This document shows, piece after piece, positions 17,623 through 26,223 of a DNA stretch of 64,000 nt. Each line of letters opens with the position of its first letter. Within the stretch, counting starts at the first letter, position 1. Under the pieces are notes generated by a model. That model was not told the origin of the DNA. It searched no databases and worked only from the letters and a program-made list of their open reading frames with translations. Position numbers and translations under genes: made by a program. Source of the DNA: Neobacillus cucumis (lineage in GTDB: Bacteria > Bacillota > Bacilli > Bacillales_B > DSM-18226); contig NZ_JAMBOH010000013.1 in NCBI RefSeq assembly GCF_023715505.1, forward strand, positions 83,414-147,413, given 5' to 3'.

Positions 17623-19035
17623 TTAGTTATTTACTGCAGACTTAAAGCCGGTTCTATGACAATATTGGCAATAGACATCTGTAGCTGCTTTTGGAGTCGT
17701 TGAACCTGCGGCAGGTTTTTGATTATCATGGCAAACGAAGCATTCAGATTTTTGCTCTGCTGTTAATGCCTTTTTAGCGTGTCCTGTTAACCATTGATTG
17801 CTTTCACCGTGTCCGGATGGGCGGTCTGAATGGCAGGCGCTGCAGAACTTATTAATCCGTGCTTGCTCTTTAACCACATTTAGGTTTGGCACGTATTTTG
17901 TTTTTATCTCTTTCATTTTAAGGAGTGAAATAATATCTTCTTTCGGGATTTCTCTTACCCACTTAGAATCTTGGTGGCAGTTCACACACTTATCTACATG
18001 TTGAATCGCTGTCTTTCCATGGTTTCCATTCCAACCTTCCACTTTGTGACTCTTTGGTACCTTAATCTTTTTATGACAAGTTTCGCAGGCCATGGACAGC
18101 TTAACGTCTTTTTGCTGCTTACCAATTGCTTGAAGGATGATGTCTTGTGTTTTTTGATCGTGCGCCGCTAATGCAGCTGCATCTGTTTCATTATTGGCTG
18201 TTTCTGTTTTTACCGTATCAGTGGCATCTGTTGCAGTTGTTGCTTCACCTGATGATGTATTTTTGTTTTCCTCAAGTTTCTTCTCTACCTCTTCAGGGTT
18301 TTGTGGTACGTTGTATGAATCTTCCTTCCAAGGTTTCACCCCGTTATTTACTTGGTCATGACAATTAATACAGGTACCCATGTTAGGTCTCAAGTATTTT
18401 TCTTCCATTAACTTTTCGGCACTTGCCTGTGTCCAATCACCGCGAACATCTTCTGTATTGATTCCTCGAGAGGCCATTTTCGCGTGAACGACACCAGAGT
18501 GACAGGTAATACAAGGGATGCCCTCCTCAATATGGCCTTTGTGATTAACCTTTAAGTCTCCTGAGGCGGTAACCAGACGGTTTTTAGAGTGACATTGTAA
18601 ACAGTTCTGACTTGAAACTGCTTCTTCTTCAGTTTGAACAATTTGTGTTGGTACTCCTGTTACGTGATAGTAAACTTCTTTCAACGACTTCATTTTGTGT
18701 GTCAGCATATTAACCGTACCGGGTTTAATGTGACATTGAACACAGGAAATCTGGTTGTGGGCACTAGCTGTATAAGATGTATATTCAGGCTGCATTTCAT
18801 GACAGCTGGAACAGAATGACGGTGAATTGGTAAAGGAAAGCACCCCATATCCTCCGCCAAAAATAACTATACAACCAACTAGTGAAACAAATAATAACTT
18901 CCATCTATTAACTGGGTTCTTCCAATCAATGGTTCTGAACTTTTGCCAGAGTTTACGTATTAGGCCCGTCCTTTTTCTTTTTTCTCTAGATTCGGGATCT
19001 GTTTCTCTATTTTTCTTTTTCCCCCAAATGGCCAC
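17623..19035 (-). CDS. Membrane-anchored decahaem cytochrome with NapC/NirT-like N-terminus
   Basis: 470 residues: a basic cytoplasmic N-terminus (1-45), one membrane helix (about 47-68), then ten CXXCH motifs (CSSCH, CVQCH, CLQCH, CITCH, CINCH, CETCH, CVNCH, CSACH, CFVCH, CQYCH). SFCSSCHEMQPEYTSYTASAH is the NapC/NirT-type start. An insert of about 70 residues rich in Glu, Thr and Asn (about 225-295) without haem separates haems 5 and 6 and is not in the dodecahaem paralogue. It heads the minus-strand block with short spacings downstream. A TTTGTGAAT site lies about 100 bp upstream. Role: probable quinol oxidation and electron relay. Confidence 0.92.
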   Translation of the reverse strand: MAIWGKKKNRETDPESREKRKRTGLIRKLWQKFRTIDWKNPVNRWKLLFVSLVGCIVIFGGGYGVLSFTNSPSFCSSCHEMQPEYTSYTASAHNQISCVQCHIKPGTVNMLTHKMKSLKEVYYHVTGVPTQIVQTEEEAVSSQNCLQCHSKNRLVTASGDLKVNHKGHIEEGIPCITCHSGVVHAKMASRGINTEDVRGDWTQASAEKLMEEKYLRPNMGTCINCHDQVNNGVKPWKEDSYNVPQNPEEVEKKLEENKNTSSGEATTATDATDTVKTETANNETDAAALAAHDQKTQDIILQAIGKQQKDVKLSMACETCHKKIKVPKSHKVEGWNGNHGKTAIQHVDKCVNCHQDSKWVREIPKEDIISLLKMKEIKTKYVPNLNVVKEQARINKFCSACHSDRPSGHGESNQWLTGHAKKALTAEQKSECFVCHDNQKPAAGSTTPKAATDVYCQYCHRTGFKSAVNN

Positions 19036-19137
19036 TTAACTCACCCTTCCCATTTCGGACTTTTTATCTATTTATTTTCCATATTAACCTCTCTAAAGGT
19101 AGTATCTAACATTGCAAGAGTATATTCCAATGTACAA

Positions 19138-19146
19138 TTTGTGAAT
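19138..19146 (+). promoter_or_regulatory. ResD-like site upstream of the cytochrome block
   Basis: The plus strand reads TTTGTGAAT, identical to the published B. subtilis ResD-binding consensus. It lies in the 523-bp spacer between the divergent decahaem gene and secA, nearer the cytochrome side. The same core recurs three times before the octahaem gene. Single short matches are common in AT-rich DNA, so weight comes only from the repetition. Confidence 0.45.
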
Positions 19147-19184
19147 ATTTTTTCATACTTCCCTAGGTTGAGTTTACACCTAAA

Positions 19185-19204
19185 AACAACATAAAAATGT
19201 TGTT
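19185..19204. repeat. Perfect inverted repeat upstream of the cytochrome block
   Basis: AACAACAT-AAAA-ATGTTGTT, 8-bp arms around a 4-base centre. It could be an operator or a small hairpin. The rest of the spacer, about 520 bp in all, is AT-rich and shows no convincing gene. Confidence 0.5.
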
Positions 19205-19451
19205 ATCTAAAGGTTTCATTAATACTACGATTGTGATGTTAAATGATAAATCTATGTATTTTTATAAATATATAGTTGTTTTTATGCAATTTTTATTCAC
19301 CATTAGGTATAATTACCTTTCCTTTCAGCTAAATGCCATCAGTCTGTCATAATTGACAGAAAATCGAATCCTTGGCACCGCTTTATTAGTAGTTCGATGA
19401 TAGATAATATATAATAGTAGAATCACCATTTTTACACTGTTTTTAACATTG

Positions 19452-19480
19452 TTGTCACTGTAATGAGTAAATGGTAAGAT
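19452..19480 (+). promoter_or_regulatory. Candidate SigA promoter of secA
   Basis: TTGTCA (5/6 to the -35 consensus), a 17-bp spacer, then TAAGAT (4/6 to the -10), about 80 bp before the secA start. No other good pair was noticed in the same orientation. Confidence 0.45.
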
Positions 19481-19558
19481 GAAAAGGAAAATTATCGAAC
19501 ATTTTGACATGAATTTTTTTTTGTGAATTAGTCTCAGATAAAGGAGCGTTCATCAGGT

Positions 19559-22069
19559 ATGGGGATTTTAAATAAAGTATTTGATTTGAACAAACGCGAA
19601 CTAAAACGGTTAGACAAGCTGGCTGCCAAGATTGACGAGCTTGCAACCGAAACAGAAAGATTAACAGATGATCAGCTTCGCGAAAAAACAGAAGAATTTA
19701 AAGCGCGCTATCAAAAAGGCGAAACACTTGATGACTTGCTTGTAGAAGCATTTGCGGTTGTCCGTGAAGGTGCCCGCCGTGTACTTGGCTTATATCCATA
19801 CCACGTTCAGTTAATGGGTGGTATTTCTCTACATGAAGGTAACATTTCCGAGATGAAGACTGGTGAGGGTAAAACCTTAACAGCGACCATGCCCGTTTAC
19901 TTAAATGCCCTTTCTGGCAAGGGTGTTCACGTTGTTACCGTCAATGAATACTTGGCTAGCCGTGACGCCACGGAGATGGGCCAGTTATACGAATTTTTAG
20001 GTCTTACTGTTGGCTTGAACCTTAACAGTATGGATAGTGAAGAAAAGCAGGCCGCCTATGCTGCTGATATTACCTATGGAACCAACAACGAATTTGGCTT
20101 TGACTATCTTCGTGACAATATGGTCCTTTATAAAGAGCAAAAAGTTCAGCGCCCGCTTTTTTATGCGGTCATTGACGAAGTTGACTCCATCTTAATTGAT
20201 GAAGCCCGTACACCTTTGATTATCTCAGGTTCAGCACAAAAATCAGCTGCACTCTATATCCAAGCCAATGCGTTTGTTAGGACGCTGACAAAAGATGTGG
20301 ATTACACTTATGATGAGAAAACGAAGGGCGTTATGCTCACAGAAGAAGGGATTAGTAAATCGGAAAAAGCATTTGGTATTGAAAACCTCTTTGATATGGC
20401 GCATGTTACCTTAAACCATCATATTAATCAGGCATTAAAAGCGAATGTCAGCATGCACCTTGATGTCGACTATGTCGTGCAAGACGGCGAAATTGTCATC
20501 GTTGACCAATTTACTGGCCGTTTGATGAAAGGGCGCCGCTATAGCGAAGGCCTGCATCAAGCGATTGAAGCAAAAGAGGGACTCGAAGTTCAAAATGAAA
20601 GCATGACAATGGCAACCATTACGTTCCAAAACTACTTCCGTATGTATGAAAAATTGGCTGGTATGACCGGTACAGCGAAAACGGAGGAAGAAGAATTCCG
20701 TAACATCTATAATATGAATGTTATTGTGATCCCAACGAACCGGCCAATCGCCCGTGATGACCGTGCCGATTTAATTTACGCTACTATGGACGGCAAATTC
20801 CGTGCGGTTGTCGAGGATATTGCAGAACGCCATCAAAAAGGACAACCTGTTTTGGTTGGTACTGTGGCCATTGAAACATCAGAATTGATTTCAAACTATT
20901 TATCTAAAAAAAGGATTCCGCATAATGTCTTAAATGCGAAAAACCATGAACGTGAAGCGGAAATTATTGCTGAAGCAGGCCATAAGGGCGCGGTTACGAT
21001 TGCGACCAACATGGCAGGCCGTGGTACGGACATTAAGCTTGGTGAAGGTGTCATCGAACTAGGCGGCCTTGCTGTGATTGGTACCGAGCGTCACGAAAGC
21101 CGGCGGATTGATAACCAGCTCCGTGGACGTTCTGGGCGTCAAGGGGACCCTGGTATTACTCAGTTCTACTTATCAATGGAAGACGAATTGATGCGCCGCT
21201 TTGGCTCTGACAATATGAAAGCCATGATGCAAAGACTTGGTATGGATGATACCCAGCCAATTCAAAGTAAAATGGTCTCCCGTGCTGTTGAATCTGCACA
21301 AAAACGGGTTGAAGGGAACAACTTCGATGCCCGTAAACAGCTTTTACAATATGACGATGTACTTCGTCAGCAGCGTGAAATTATTTACTCACAACGTGAT
21401 GAAGTATTAGAATCTGAAGACCTGCGCGAGATCGTTCAAAAAATGATACTAAATTCGATTCAGCGTAATGTGGAGGTCCATGCCCCTCGCCATGAGGATG
21501 AGGAAGAATGGGATCTTCAAGCGATTATCGAATATGTGCAGGCCACCCTTCTTCATGAAGGTGATATGACGATAGATGACCTAAAAGGCAAAGAGCCGGA
21601 AGAGATGGTTGAAACGATTTTTGCAAAAGTCAGGGAGCGCTATGAGGAAAAAGAACAGATTCTGTTCCCTGAACAAATGCGTGAATTTGAGAAGGTTGTC
21701 ACGCTAAGAGCGGTTGACTCTAAGTGGACGGACCATATCGACGCGATGGATCAGCTTCGTCAAGGAATTCATTTGCGTGCTTATGGACAAATTGATCCGC
21801 TTCGTGAATACCAGCATGAAGGTTTCGCGATGTTTGAAGCGATGATACAATCGATCGAAGATGAAACGGCGATGTATATCATGAAGGCAGAAATTCGCAA
21901 TAACCTTGAGCGTCAAGAGGTGGCTAAAGGTCAAGCGGTGAACCCGAAGGAAGATGGCGAACCTGTTAAGCAGAAGCCAAAAGTGAAGCAGCTTGATGTG
22001 GGACGTAATGCCCCATGTATCTGCGGCAGCGGAAAGAAGTATAAGAACTGCTGTGGAGCGGGGAAATAA
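19559..22069 (+). CDS. secA: SecA preprotein translocase ATPase
   Basis: 836-residue motor of the Sec pathway, which pushes unfolded preproteins through SecYEG. The start has AAAGGAGC upstream. It shows Walker A GEGKT (102-106), the DEAD-type box [19 protein letters not shown], the second nucleotide-binding fold ([24 protein letters not shown]), scaffold and wing helices, and the C-terminal zinc-binding tail [13 protein letters not shown]. Length is normal. Strand is unusual: hpf on one side and prfB on the other are both minus, whereas in B. subtilis all three are co-oriented and secA-prfB are adjacent. A copy of the dispersed repeat starts directly after the stop. Confidence 0.98.
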   Translation: MGILNKVFDLNKRELKRLDKLAAKIDELATETERLTDDQLREKTEEFKARYQKGETLDDLLVEAFAVVREGARRVLGLYPYHVQLMGGISLHEGNISEMKTGEGKTLTATMPVYLNALSGKGVHVVTVNEYLASRDATEMGQLYEFLGLTVGLNLNSMDSEEKQAAYAADITYGTNNEFGFDYLRDNMVLYKEQKVQRPLFYAVIDEVDSILIDEARTPLIISGSAQKSAALYIQANAFVRTLTKDVDYTYDEKTKGVMLTEEGISKSEKAFGIENLFDMAHVTLNHHINQALKANVSMHLDVDYVVQDGEIVIVDQFTGRLMKGRRYSEGLHQAIEAKEGLEVQNESMTMATITFQNYFRMYEKLAGMTGTAKTEEEEFRNIYNMNVIVIPTNRPIARDDRADLIYATMDGKFRAVVEDIAERHQKGQPVLVGTVAIETSELISNYLSKKRIPHNVLNAKNHEREAEIIAEAGHKGAVTIATNMAGRGTDIKLGEGVIELGGLAVIGTERHESRRIDNQLRGRSGRQGDPGITQFYLSMEDELMRRFGSDNMKAMMQRLGMDDTQPIQSKMVSRAVESAQKRVEGNNFDARKQLLQYDDVLRQQREIIYSQRDEVLESEDLREIVQKMILNSIQRNVEVHAPRHEDEEEWDLQAIIEYVQATLLHEGDMTIDDLKGKEPEEMVETIFAKVRERYEEKEQILFPEQMREFEKVVTLRAVDSKWTDHIDAMDQLRQGIHLRAYGQIDPLREYQHEGFAMFEAMIQSIEDETAMYIMKAEIRNNLERQEVAKGQAVNPKEDGEPVKQKPKVKQLDVGRNAPCICGSGKKYKNCCGAGK

Positions 22070-22070
22070 T

Positions 22071-22208
22071 AAGAAAAGCGCAAGCGCCTTGGTCAGCCCC
22101 GACAAGCACAAGACGAGCCGGCCGAAAGGTTGCTCTTTAACCTTTTGGACGGATTGGCTTGTGACCTCGAGGGGCTAGGCGCTGGAGCTGGACAATTTTC
22201 GAAGTCAA
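22071..22208. repeat. Dispersed palindromic intergenic repeat, copy 3
   Basis: Short form of the family, beginning at the secA stop (TAA then GAAAAGCGCAAGCGCCTTGG) and ending GGAGCTGGACAATTTTCGAA. The flank AGTCAAAAACATTTATACTT that follows is also present after the copy near 48.3 kb, so the unit or its target extends further right than the palindrome. Confidence 0.88.
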
Positions 22209-22236
22209 AAACATTTATACTTTCTTATCTTTCAAG

Positions 22237-22362
22237 AAAAGTGCAAGGCGCCCGCCTATCGGCGACAAGCATAACACGAGCCGGCCGATAGGTTGCTTTT
22301 TAACCTATTGGACGGATTGGCTGTAGACCATGAGGACTTGGCGCTGGAGCTGGACACGCCTC
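22237..22362. repeat. Dispersed palindromic intergenic repeat, copy 4 (diverged)
   Basis: In tandem with copy 3. It keeps the ends (GAAAAGTGCAAGGCGCC and GGCGCTGGAGCTGGACA) and the inner hairpin, here GGCCGATAGGTT/AACCTATTGGAC. Compensating changes on both arms (CGAAAGG to CGATAGG, CCTTTTGG to CCTATTGG) show selection for base-pairing or concerted change. Confidence 0.85.
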
Positions 22363-22391
22363 TAAGATTTTTATTATTTCTTATATTTATT

Positions 22392-22426
22392 AGAGGCCAG
22401 CAATGTGGTGCTGGCCTCTTTGTTTT
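22392..22426 (+). terminator. Terminator of secA
   Basis: AGAGGCCAGCA / TGCTGGCCTCT, an 11-bp perfect stem with a six-base loop, then TTGTTTTC. It lies after the two repeat copies. Confidence 0.9.
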
Positions 22427-22461
22427 CTAAAACACCATCAATCCCCAATCTTTTTCGCAAT

Positions 22462-22569
22462 TTATCCACAAACTTCAGAAAATATAATTAACTCCTGTGG
22501 TTAATGTGTATAACTATTCAGAATTTTGTGGATAAACATGATTATAAAGAGTTATCCCCATGTGGATAA
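22462..22569. promoter_or_regulatory. Cluster of DnaA-box-like nonamers
   Basis: Four exact TTATNCACA matches in 108 bp: TTATCCACA at 22462 (plus) and its reverse-strand forms TGTGTATAA at 22505, TGTGGATAA at 22527 and TGTGGATAA at 22561; a fifth, TTATCCCCA at 22552, has one mismatch. The last two form a perfect inverted repeat (AAAGAGTTATCC / GGATAACTCTTT). The spacing resembles the DnaA-box clusters found away from oriC in Bacillus, which titrate DnaA. No replication gene is nearby, so oriC is not suggested. Confidence 0.6.
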
Positions 22570-22618
22570 CTCTTTATTTCTTTTGAAAGTTTTAGTCTTC
22601 TCGTAAATTTGCTATTAC

Positions 22619-22654
22619 AAAAACACTGCTCCAGTCACCCGGAGCAGTGTTTTT
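22619..22654 (-). terminator. Terminator of hpf (bidirectional)
   Basis: ACACTGCTCC / GGAGCAGTGT, a 10-bp perfect stem with an eight-base loop and T-runs on both strands, ending two bases from the hpf stop. Confidence 0.92.
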
Positions 22655-22656
22655 TA

Positions 22657-23205
22657 TTATTGTGCCTCAATTAAGCCGTAGCGGCCATCTTTACGCTTGT
22701 AGACAACATTAGTACGGTTAGTATCTGAATTTGTAAAGACATAGAAGCTGTGGCCAAGCATGTTCATTTGCAGGATCGCTTCTTCACTGTCCATTGGTTT
22801 CAAATCAAAACGCTTCGTCCGGACTAATTCAAGATCTTCTTCAGCATAATCGTGAGTTTCAGGGCTTTCAGGTGCTGTAAACGTGAAAGATAGTTCCCCT
22901 TTTTCACGGAATTTACGGTTTACTTTTGTTTTATGTTTGCGTATTTGACGCTCAAGCTTGTCGGTGATTAAATCGATCGCCGCATACATATCAATGTTTG
23001 TTTCTTCAGCACGTAAGACTAATTGCTGCAGTGGAATAGTGACTTCTACTTTTGACGATTTATCTTGATTGAATCTTAGATTCACGTTTACCTTTGCATC
23101 AGGTGCTTCAGTAAAATAACGCTCTAATTTAGAAATTTTCTTTTCAACATACTCTCTAATTGCTGGAGTAACCTCAATGTTTTCGCCACGTACGTTGTAT
23201 TTCAT
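22657..23205 (-). CDS. hpf: Long-form ribosome hibernation promoting factor
   Basis: 182-residue HPF (YvyD). The N-terminal S30AE domain (about 1-100; MKYNVRGENIEVTPAIREYVEKK) binds in the 30S decoding region and the C-terminal domain (about 125-180; MDSEEAILQMNMLGHSFYVF) dimerises to make inactive 100S ribosomes. AAGGAGGAG precedes the ATG. Upstream are overlapping SigB- and SigH-like elements, as known for B. subtilis yvyD. Its normal neighbour secA lies beyond two repeats and in opposite orientation. Confidence 0.97.
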   Translation of the reverse strand: MKYNVRGENIEVTPAIREYVEKKISKLERYFTEAPDAKVNVNLRFNQDKSSKVEVTIPLQQLVLRAEETNIDMYAAIDLITDKLERQIRKHKTKVNRKFREKGELSFTFTAPESPETHDYAEEDLELVRTKRFDLKPMDSEEAILQMNMLGHSFYVFTNSDTNRTNVVYKRKDGRYGLIEAQ

Positions 23206-23239
23206 GTGGACTCCTCCTTTTGTTAAGGCTATGTAATTA

Positions 23240-23275
23240 TAATTCTATTTTACCCTATGAGATTCCTGCTAAAAC
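23240..23275 (-). promoter_or_regulatory. Overlapping SigB-like and SigH-like promoters of hpf
   Basis: On the minus strand, GTTTTA-N14-GGGTAA fits the SigB consensus (GTTTAA, GGGTAT), and GCAGGAATC-N12-ATAGAATTA fits SigH (RnAGGAWWW, RnnGAATWW). The two are interleaved within 36 bp, about 35-70 bp before the ATG. B. subtilis yvyD is known to be under both factors, for general stress and for stationary phase, which supports the reading. Confidence 0.7.
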
Positions 23276-23479
23276 AGAACTAAAATTTTGTCGAATTATT
23301 GACAAAAACAATAAGGAAATAGTGACAATAGCGGTTACACTCGTTGACTTTAATAGGTTTTTTTTACTAAAATGAATAGTTATTCATATATTTATTGTAT
23401 TATTTTGGAGGACAATTTGCCACTAGAACGCTTATTGAATACGTTACATTGATGTGAACAGGAATGGAGGATGTCAATT

Positions 23480-23977
23480 TTGGAACAAGAAAATAGAAAG
23501 TTGCTGGCCTGGCATGAGACCTTGGAATTACATGAGTTAGTGGCCTTTCAATCATTAGGATTAATGAAACTAAAAATGTCGATTAAAAAAGTAACGGATT
23601 CTGAGCTTAGAGAATTATACCGATTATGTATTCAAGATCTTGAAAAAAATCTAAATGAACTCTTAAAATATTATCCTTCGGCCCAAGGCTATCAAGCCCG
23701 GGAAGAGGAAGAGGTCCGCGAAGATATCGGCTTTTTTGCCGGTGACCTTTTAGCATTATCAAAGACAATGGTACGGAATCTTTCTGTTGCGATTACAGAA
23801 ACAGCGACACCAGCTCTACGAAGAACCTTTACAAATCAGTTAATGGGAGCCATCCAAGGTCATGAGAGGGTATATAACTATATGCACAAGCATGGCTACT
23901 ATCCTTCATACGATTTAGGGCGCCTGCTCGGCCATGACATTGAAAATGCTCAAAAGGCGCTAAGAATGAGATTCTAA
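23480..23977 (+). CDS. Coat-F domain (spore coat protein CotF-like)
   Basis: About 165 residues, all-helical, with two halves of about 60 residues of the coat-F type (LAWHETLELHELVAFQSLGLMK and ALSKTMVRNLSVAITETATPALRRTF). A TTG start is preferred because the GGAGG ribosome site lies nine bases before it; the ATG three codons earlier abuts that site. Coat-F proteins are made in the mother cell or at low level in vegetative cells; many family members have no proven spore role. It stands alone between hpf and comFC, where B. subtilis has the late flagellar genes. Confidence 0.8.
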   Translation: MEQENRKLLAWHETLELHELVAFQSLGLMKLKMSIKKVTDSELRELYRLCIQDLEKNLNELLKYYPSAQGYQAREEEEVREDIGFFAGDLLALSKTMVRNLSVAITETATPALRRTFTNQLMGAIQGHERVYNYMHKHGYYPSYDLGRLLGHDIENAQKALRMRF

Positions 23978-24000
23978 TTTTTTAGGGGCGACGGCGGGCT

Positions 24001-24717
24001 TTACCTTGCGATTGTCAAGGATTGGATGCTCGCTGCCCCCGCCATTTTTAAAAGCTTCGCAGCGTGTCTCAATGTCGAGCCAGTTGTGTAAATATCATCG
24101 ACCAACAAAACCCTTTTTCCCTCTAATTCACAGTCGGGATCCACCTTAAAGACTTGGGGAATGTGGATTCTTTCTGCTCTTGATTTTTTCGATTGCTTTT
24201 CAGAATGGACCCGCGTAAGGAGTCCAGCTGACGGGAAGCCGGCAAGGGTTATCAATACAGTTGCCTGGTTAAAGCCGCGTTCATATAGGCGCTCTTCGCT
24301 TAAAGGAATTGGAACCAATAAATCTGGATTAATTTTTGTGATTTCCTTTTTAAGAAGTTCTGCAAAAATCTTTGCTAATACATAATCACCTCGGAATTTA
24401 TAGGTGGCAATTAGTTCTTTTAAAAAATCATTATAGAGATAGAGAGAGTGATTTCTTTCAAGAAAACCCTGCCAATCAGGGTCCTCCTCCCATCGCGTGC
24501 AATCATGGCACAAATCACCATCACGGAATTGTTCATTTAAGTGGTGGAATGGACGATTGCAGATGCGGCAGGTTTCCCCATTAATTTTTTCCAGCTTTTC
24601 TTCACAAGTTGGGCAAAGGAGTTGTTCTTTTTCTCTAGAGAAAAGTGCAATCCATCCGATGTTCGGAGCTATAACATTGTGGCAATAGAGACAACGGTCT
24701 TGCTGAAAGATAGTCAT
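24001..24717 (-). CDS. comFC: ComFC competence protein, phosphoribosyltransferase-like
   Basis: 238-residue cytoplasmic protein needed for DNA uptake in competent Bacillus. The N-terminus has two zinc-ribbon pairs (CLYCHN, CPTC, CRIC, CHDC) and the C-terminal half is a type I phosphoribosyltransferase fold with the PRPP loop VLLVDDIYTTGSTLR (about 200-215). Its ATG overlaps the comFA stop by four bases (ATGA), so the two are coupled. ComFB, which lies between ComFA and ComFC in B. subtilis, is missing. Confidence 0.95.
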   Translation of the reverse strand: MTIFQQDRCLYCHNVIAPNIGWIALFSREKEQLLCPTCEEKLEKINGETCRICNRPFHHLNEQFRDGDLCHDCTRWEEDPDWQGFLERNHSLYLYNDFLKELIATYKFRGDYVLAKIFAELLKKEITKINPDLLVPIPLSEERLYERGFNQATVLITLAGFPSAGLLTRVHSEKQSKKSRAERIHIPQVFKVDPDCELEGKRVLLVDDIYTTGSTLRHAAKLLKMAGAASIQSLTIAR

Positions 24718-26216
24718 TTGGCTGCCTCTTGTTTATCAAGCAGCCCTTTTTTAAGTCCTTCTAGGTTCATGGTGACAATCTGCCTTCTTGCTTTTAACAT
24801 GTCTTCGGTTTTTCCATAATGAAAAAAGGTGACATTACCCGTGGGATGATCCTTGCTCCGACCTGCCCGGCCGGCAATTTGGACGAGGGCACTTTCGGTA
24901 AAAATAGTGTCCTCTGCTCCTACTACGGCTACGTCGATATTTGGAAAGGTAACACCCCGCTCAAGAATGGTAGTGGTGAGAAGCATAGGTATTTCTTTGT
25001 TCCGCATTTTTTGTACCTTGCTTTTTCGGTCAGGATCTTCGGCATGGACGGCCTCAATCTCGGGATGAATTTGCTGCAAGATTGATAGTGCCTTTTCCAT
25101 CAGCGGGATATGAGGGAAAAAGACTAATATCTGTTTGTCCGCTTGGATTCGGGTTTTTATCCAACGTATTACATTTGCGGGAAGGTTCCCTTTTTTAAGC
25201 TGCTTTTGCCAGTTGCCACACCAATTGAATTCCGGGACAGGGAGCGGTTTACGGTGGAACCGGGCCGGAATGGTAGTGTATGCTCTTGTACCGGTTCGGC
25301 ATTCCCTTTGCCAATTGGAATTAGGGGTGGCGGTTAGGTAAATCATGGCGGATGCTGGTTTTCTGGCCTGAACGGCAGCGTACTGGAGCGATTCTTCCAC
25401 TGTATACGGAAAGGCGTCAACTTCATCTAATATGATGGCATCGAAGGCATGGTAAAAACGGAGGAGCTGGTGGGTAGTTGCGATGGTTAGAGGGGCAAAA
25501 AGGTGGCGGTCCTCACTCCCGCCGTATAGGGAGGCAATCGGGATATCGGGAAAAGCCGCTTTTAATCTTGGTGATAGTTCTAAGACGACATCTGTTCTTG
25601 GGGTGGCGATGCAGATTCTTTTTTTGGCCGCGAGTGCGGATTCGATTCCAGCAAATAGGACTTCCGTTTTCCCCGCCCCGCACACGGCCCAGACAAGGTG
25701 CTCCTGATTTTGGCGGATGGCCTCGACAACATGATCCGATGCCACTTTTTGACCCTCAGATAGTGTCCCTTGCCAGGCCATGATTTGGGCTGGGTTCTGA
25801 ATTTCAGGGGCTGGGCCGCTCCAGCCAATGAGTGGGGTACATTCACTGATTCTGCCCATCATGAGACACTTTCGGCAATAAAGGCAGTTTTCCCCGCATC
25901 TCGCGCAAGGGTATGCGCCGAACCACTGCGGATCCTTGTTGCCACAGCGGACACAGCTGGATTGTTTTCCGTTTTTTTCGATTCCTTTTCGGTATGTAAG
26001 ATAGCCATGTTGATAATGTTCTTGAATGTCAGGGAGTGGGAATGGGAGATCATCGAGAAGGAGCTGCTTGCCGGTAAGCCGCTGTTGAAGCTCTGGGTTG
26101 TAGGTGAATGAGGGGGTAAGCGGTGGATTCGGAATCATTAGGATTTGTGCGATTGGCAGGGAATCTTCTTTTGTTTTGCTTGGGATGATTAGGTTGTCTT
26201 TTTGAATAAAACGCAT
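24714..26216 (-). CDS. comFA: ComFA, DEAD-box-like ATPase for transforming-DNA import
   Basis: 500-residue membrane-associated superfamily 2 ATPase that drives single-stranded DNA uptake. It has a four-cysteine zinc finger set (CVRCGN, CARCG, CLYCRKC, about 85-125), Walker A GAGKTEV, Walker B DEVD, motif III TATPN, and the helicase C domain with TTILERGVTF and AGRAGRSK. It begins 7 nt after the NERD gene and overlaps comFC. Presence of comF genes does not prove natural competence. Confidence 0.96.
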   Translation of the reverse strand: MRFIQKDNLIIPSKTKEDSLPIAQILMIPNPPLTPSFTYNPELQQRLTGKQLLLDDLPFPLPDIQEHYQHGYLTYRKGIEKNGKQSSCVRCGNKDPQWFGAYPCARCGENCLYCRKCLMMGRISECTPLIGWSGPAPEIQNPAQIMAWQGTLSEGQKVASDHVVEAIRQNQEHLVWAVCGAGKTEVLFAGIESALAAKKRICIATPRTDVVLELSPRLKAAFPDIPIASLYGGSEDRHLFAPLTIATTHQLLRFYHAFDAIILDEVDAFPYTVEESLQYAAVQARKPASAMIYLTATPNSNWQRECRTGTRAYTTIPARFHRKPLPVPEFNWCGNWQKQLKKGNLPANVIRWIKTRIQADKQILVFFPHIPLMEKALSILQQIHPEIEAVHAEDPDRKSKVQKMRNKEIPMLLTTTILERGVTFPNIDVAVVGAEDTIFTESALVQIAGRAGRSKDHPTGNVTFFHYGKTEDMLKARRQIVTMNLEGLKKGLLDKQEAAK

Positions 26217-26223
26217 GGGGGTA

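Noticed and set aside
21993..22178. 61-codon frame across the secA end
   Set aside because: Half is antiframe secA, half is the dispersed repeat.
22462..22569. Chromosomal or plasmid replication origin
   Set aside because: No dnaA, dnaN or rep gene nearby and no clear AT-rich unwinding element with DnaA-trio pattern; a titration or control site is more likely.
25478..25846. Overlapping frames of 74-101 codons inside comFA
   Set aside because: Antisense or shifted shadows of the intact comFA gene.
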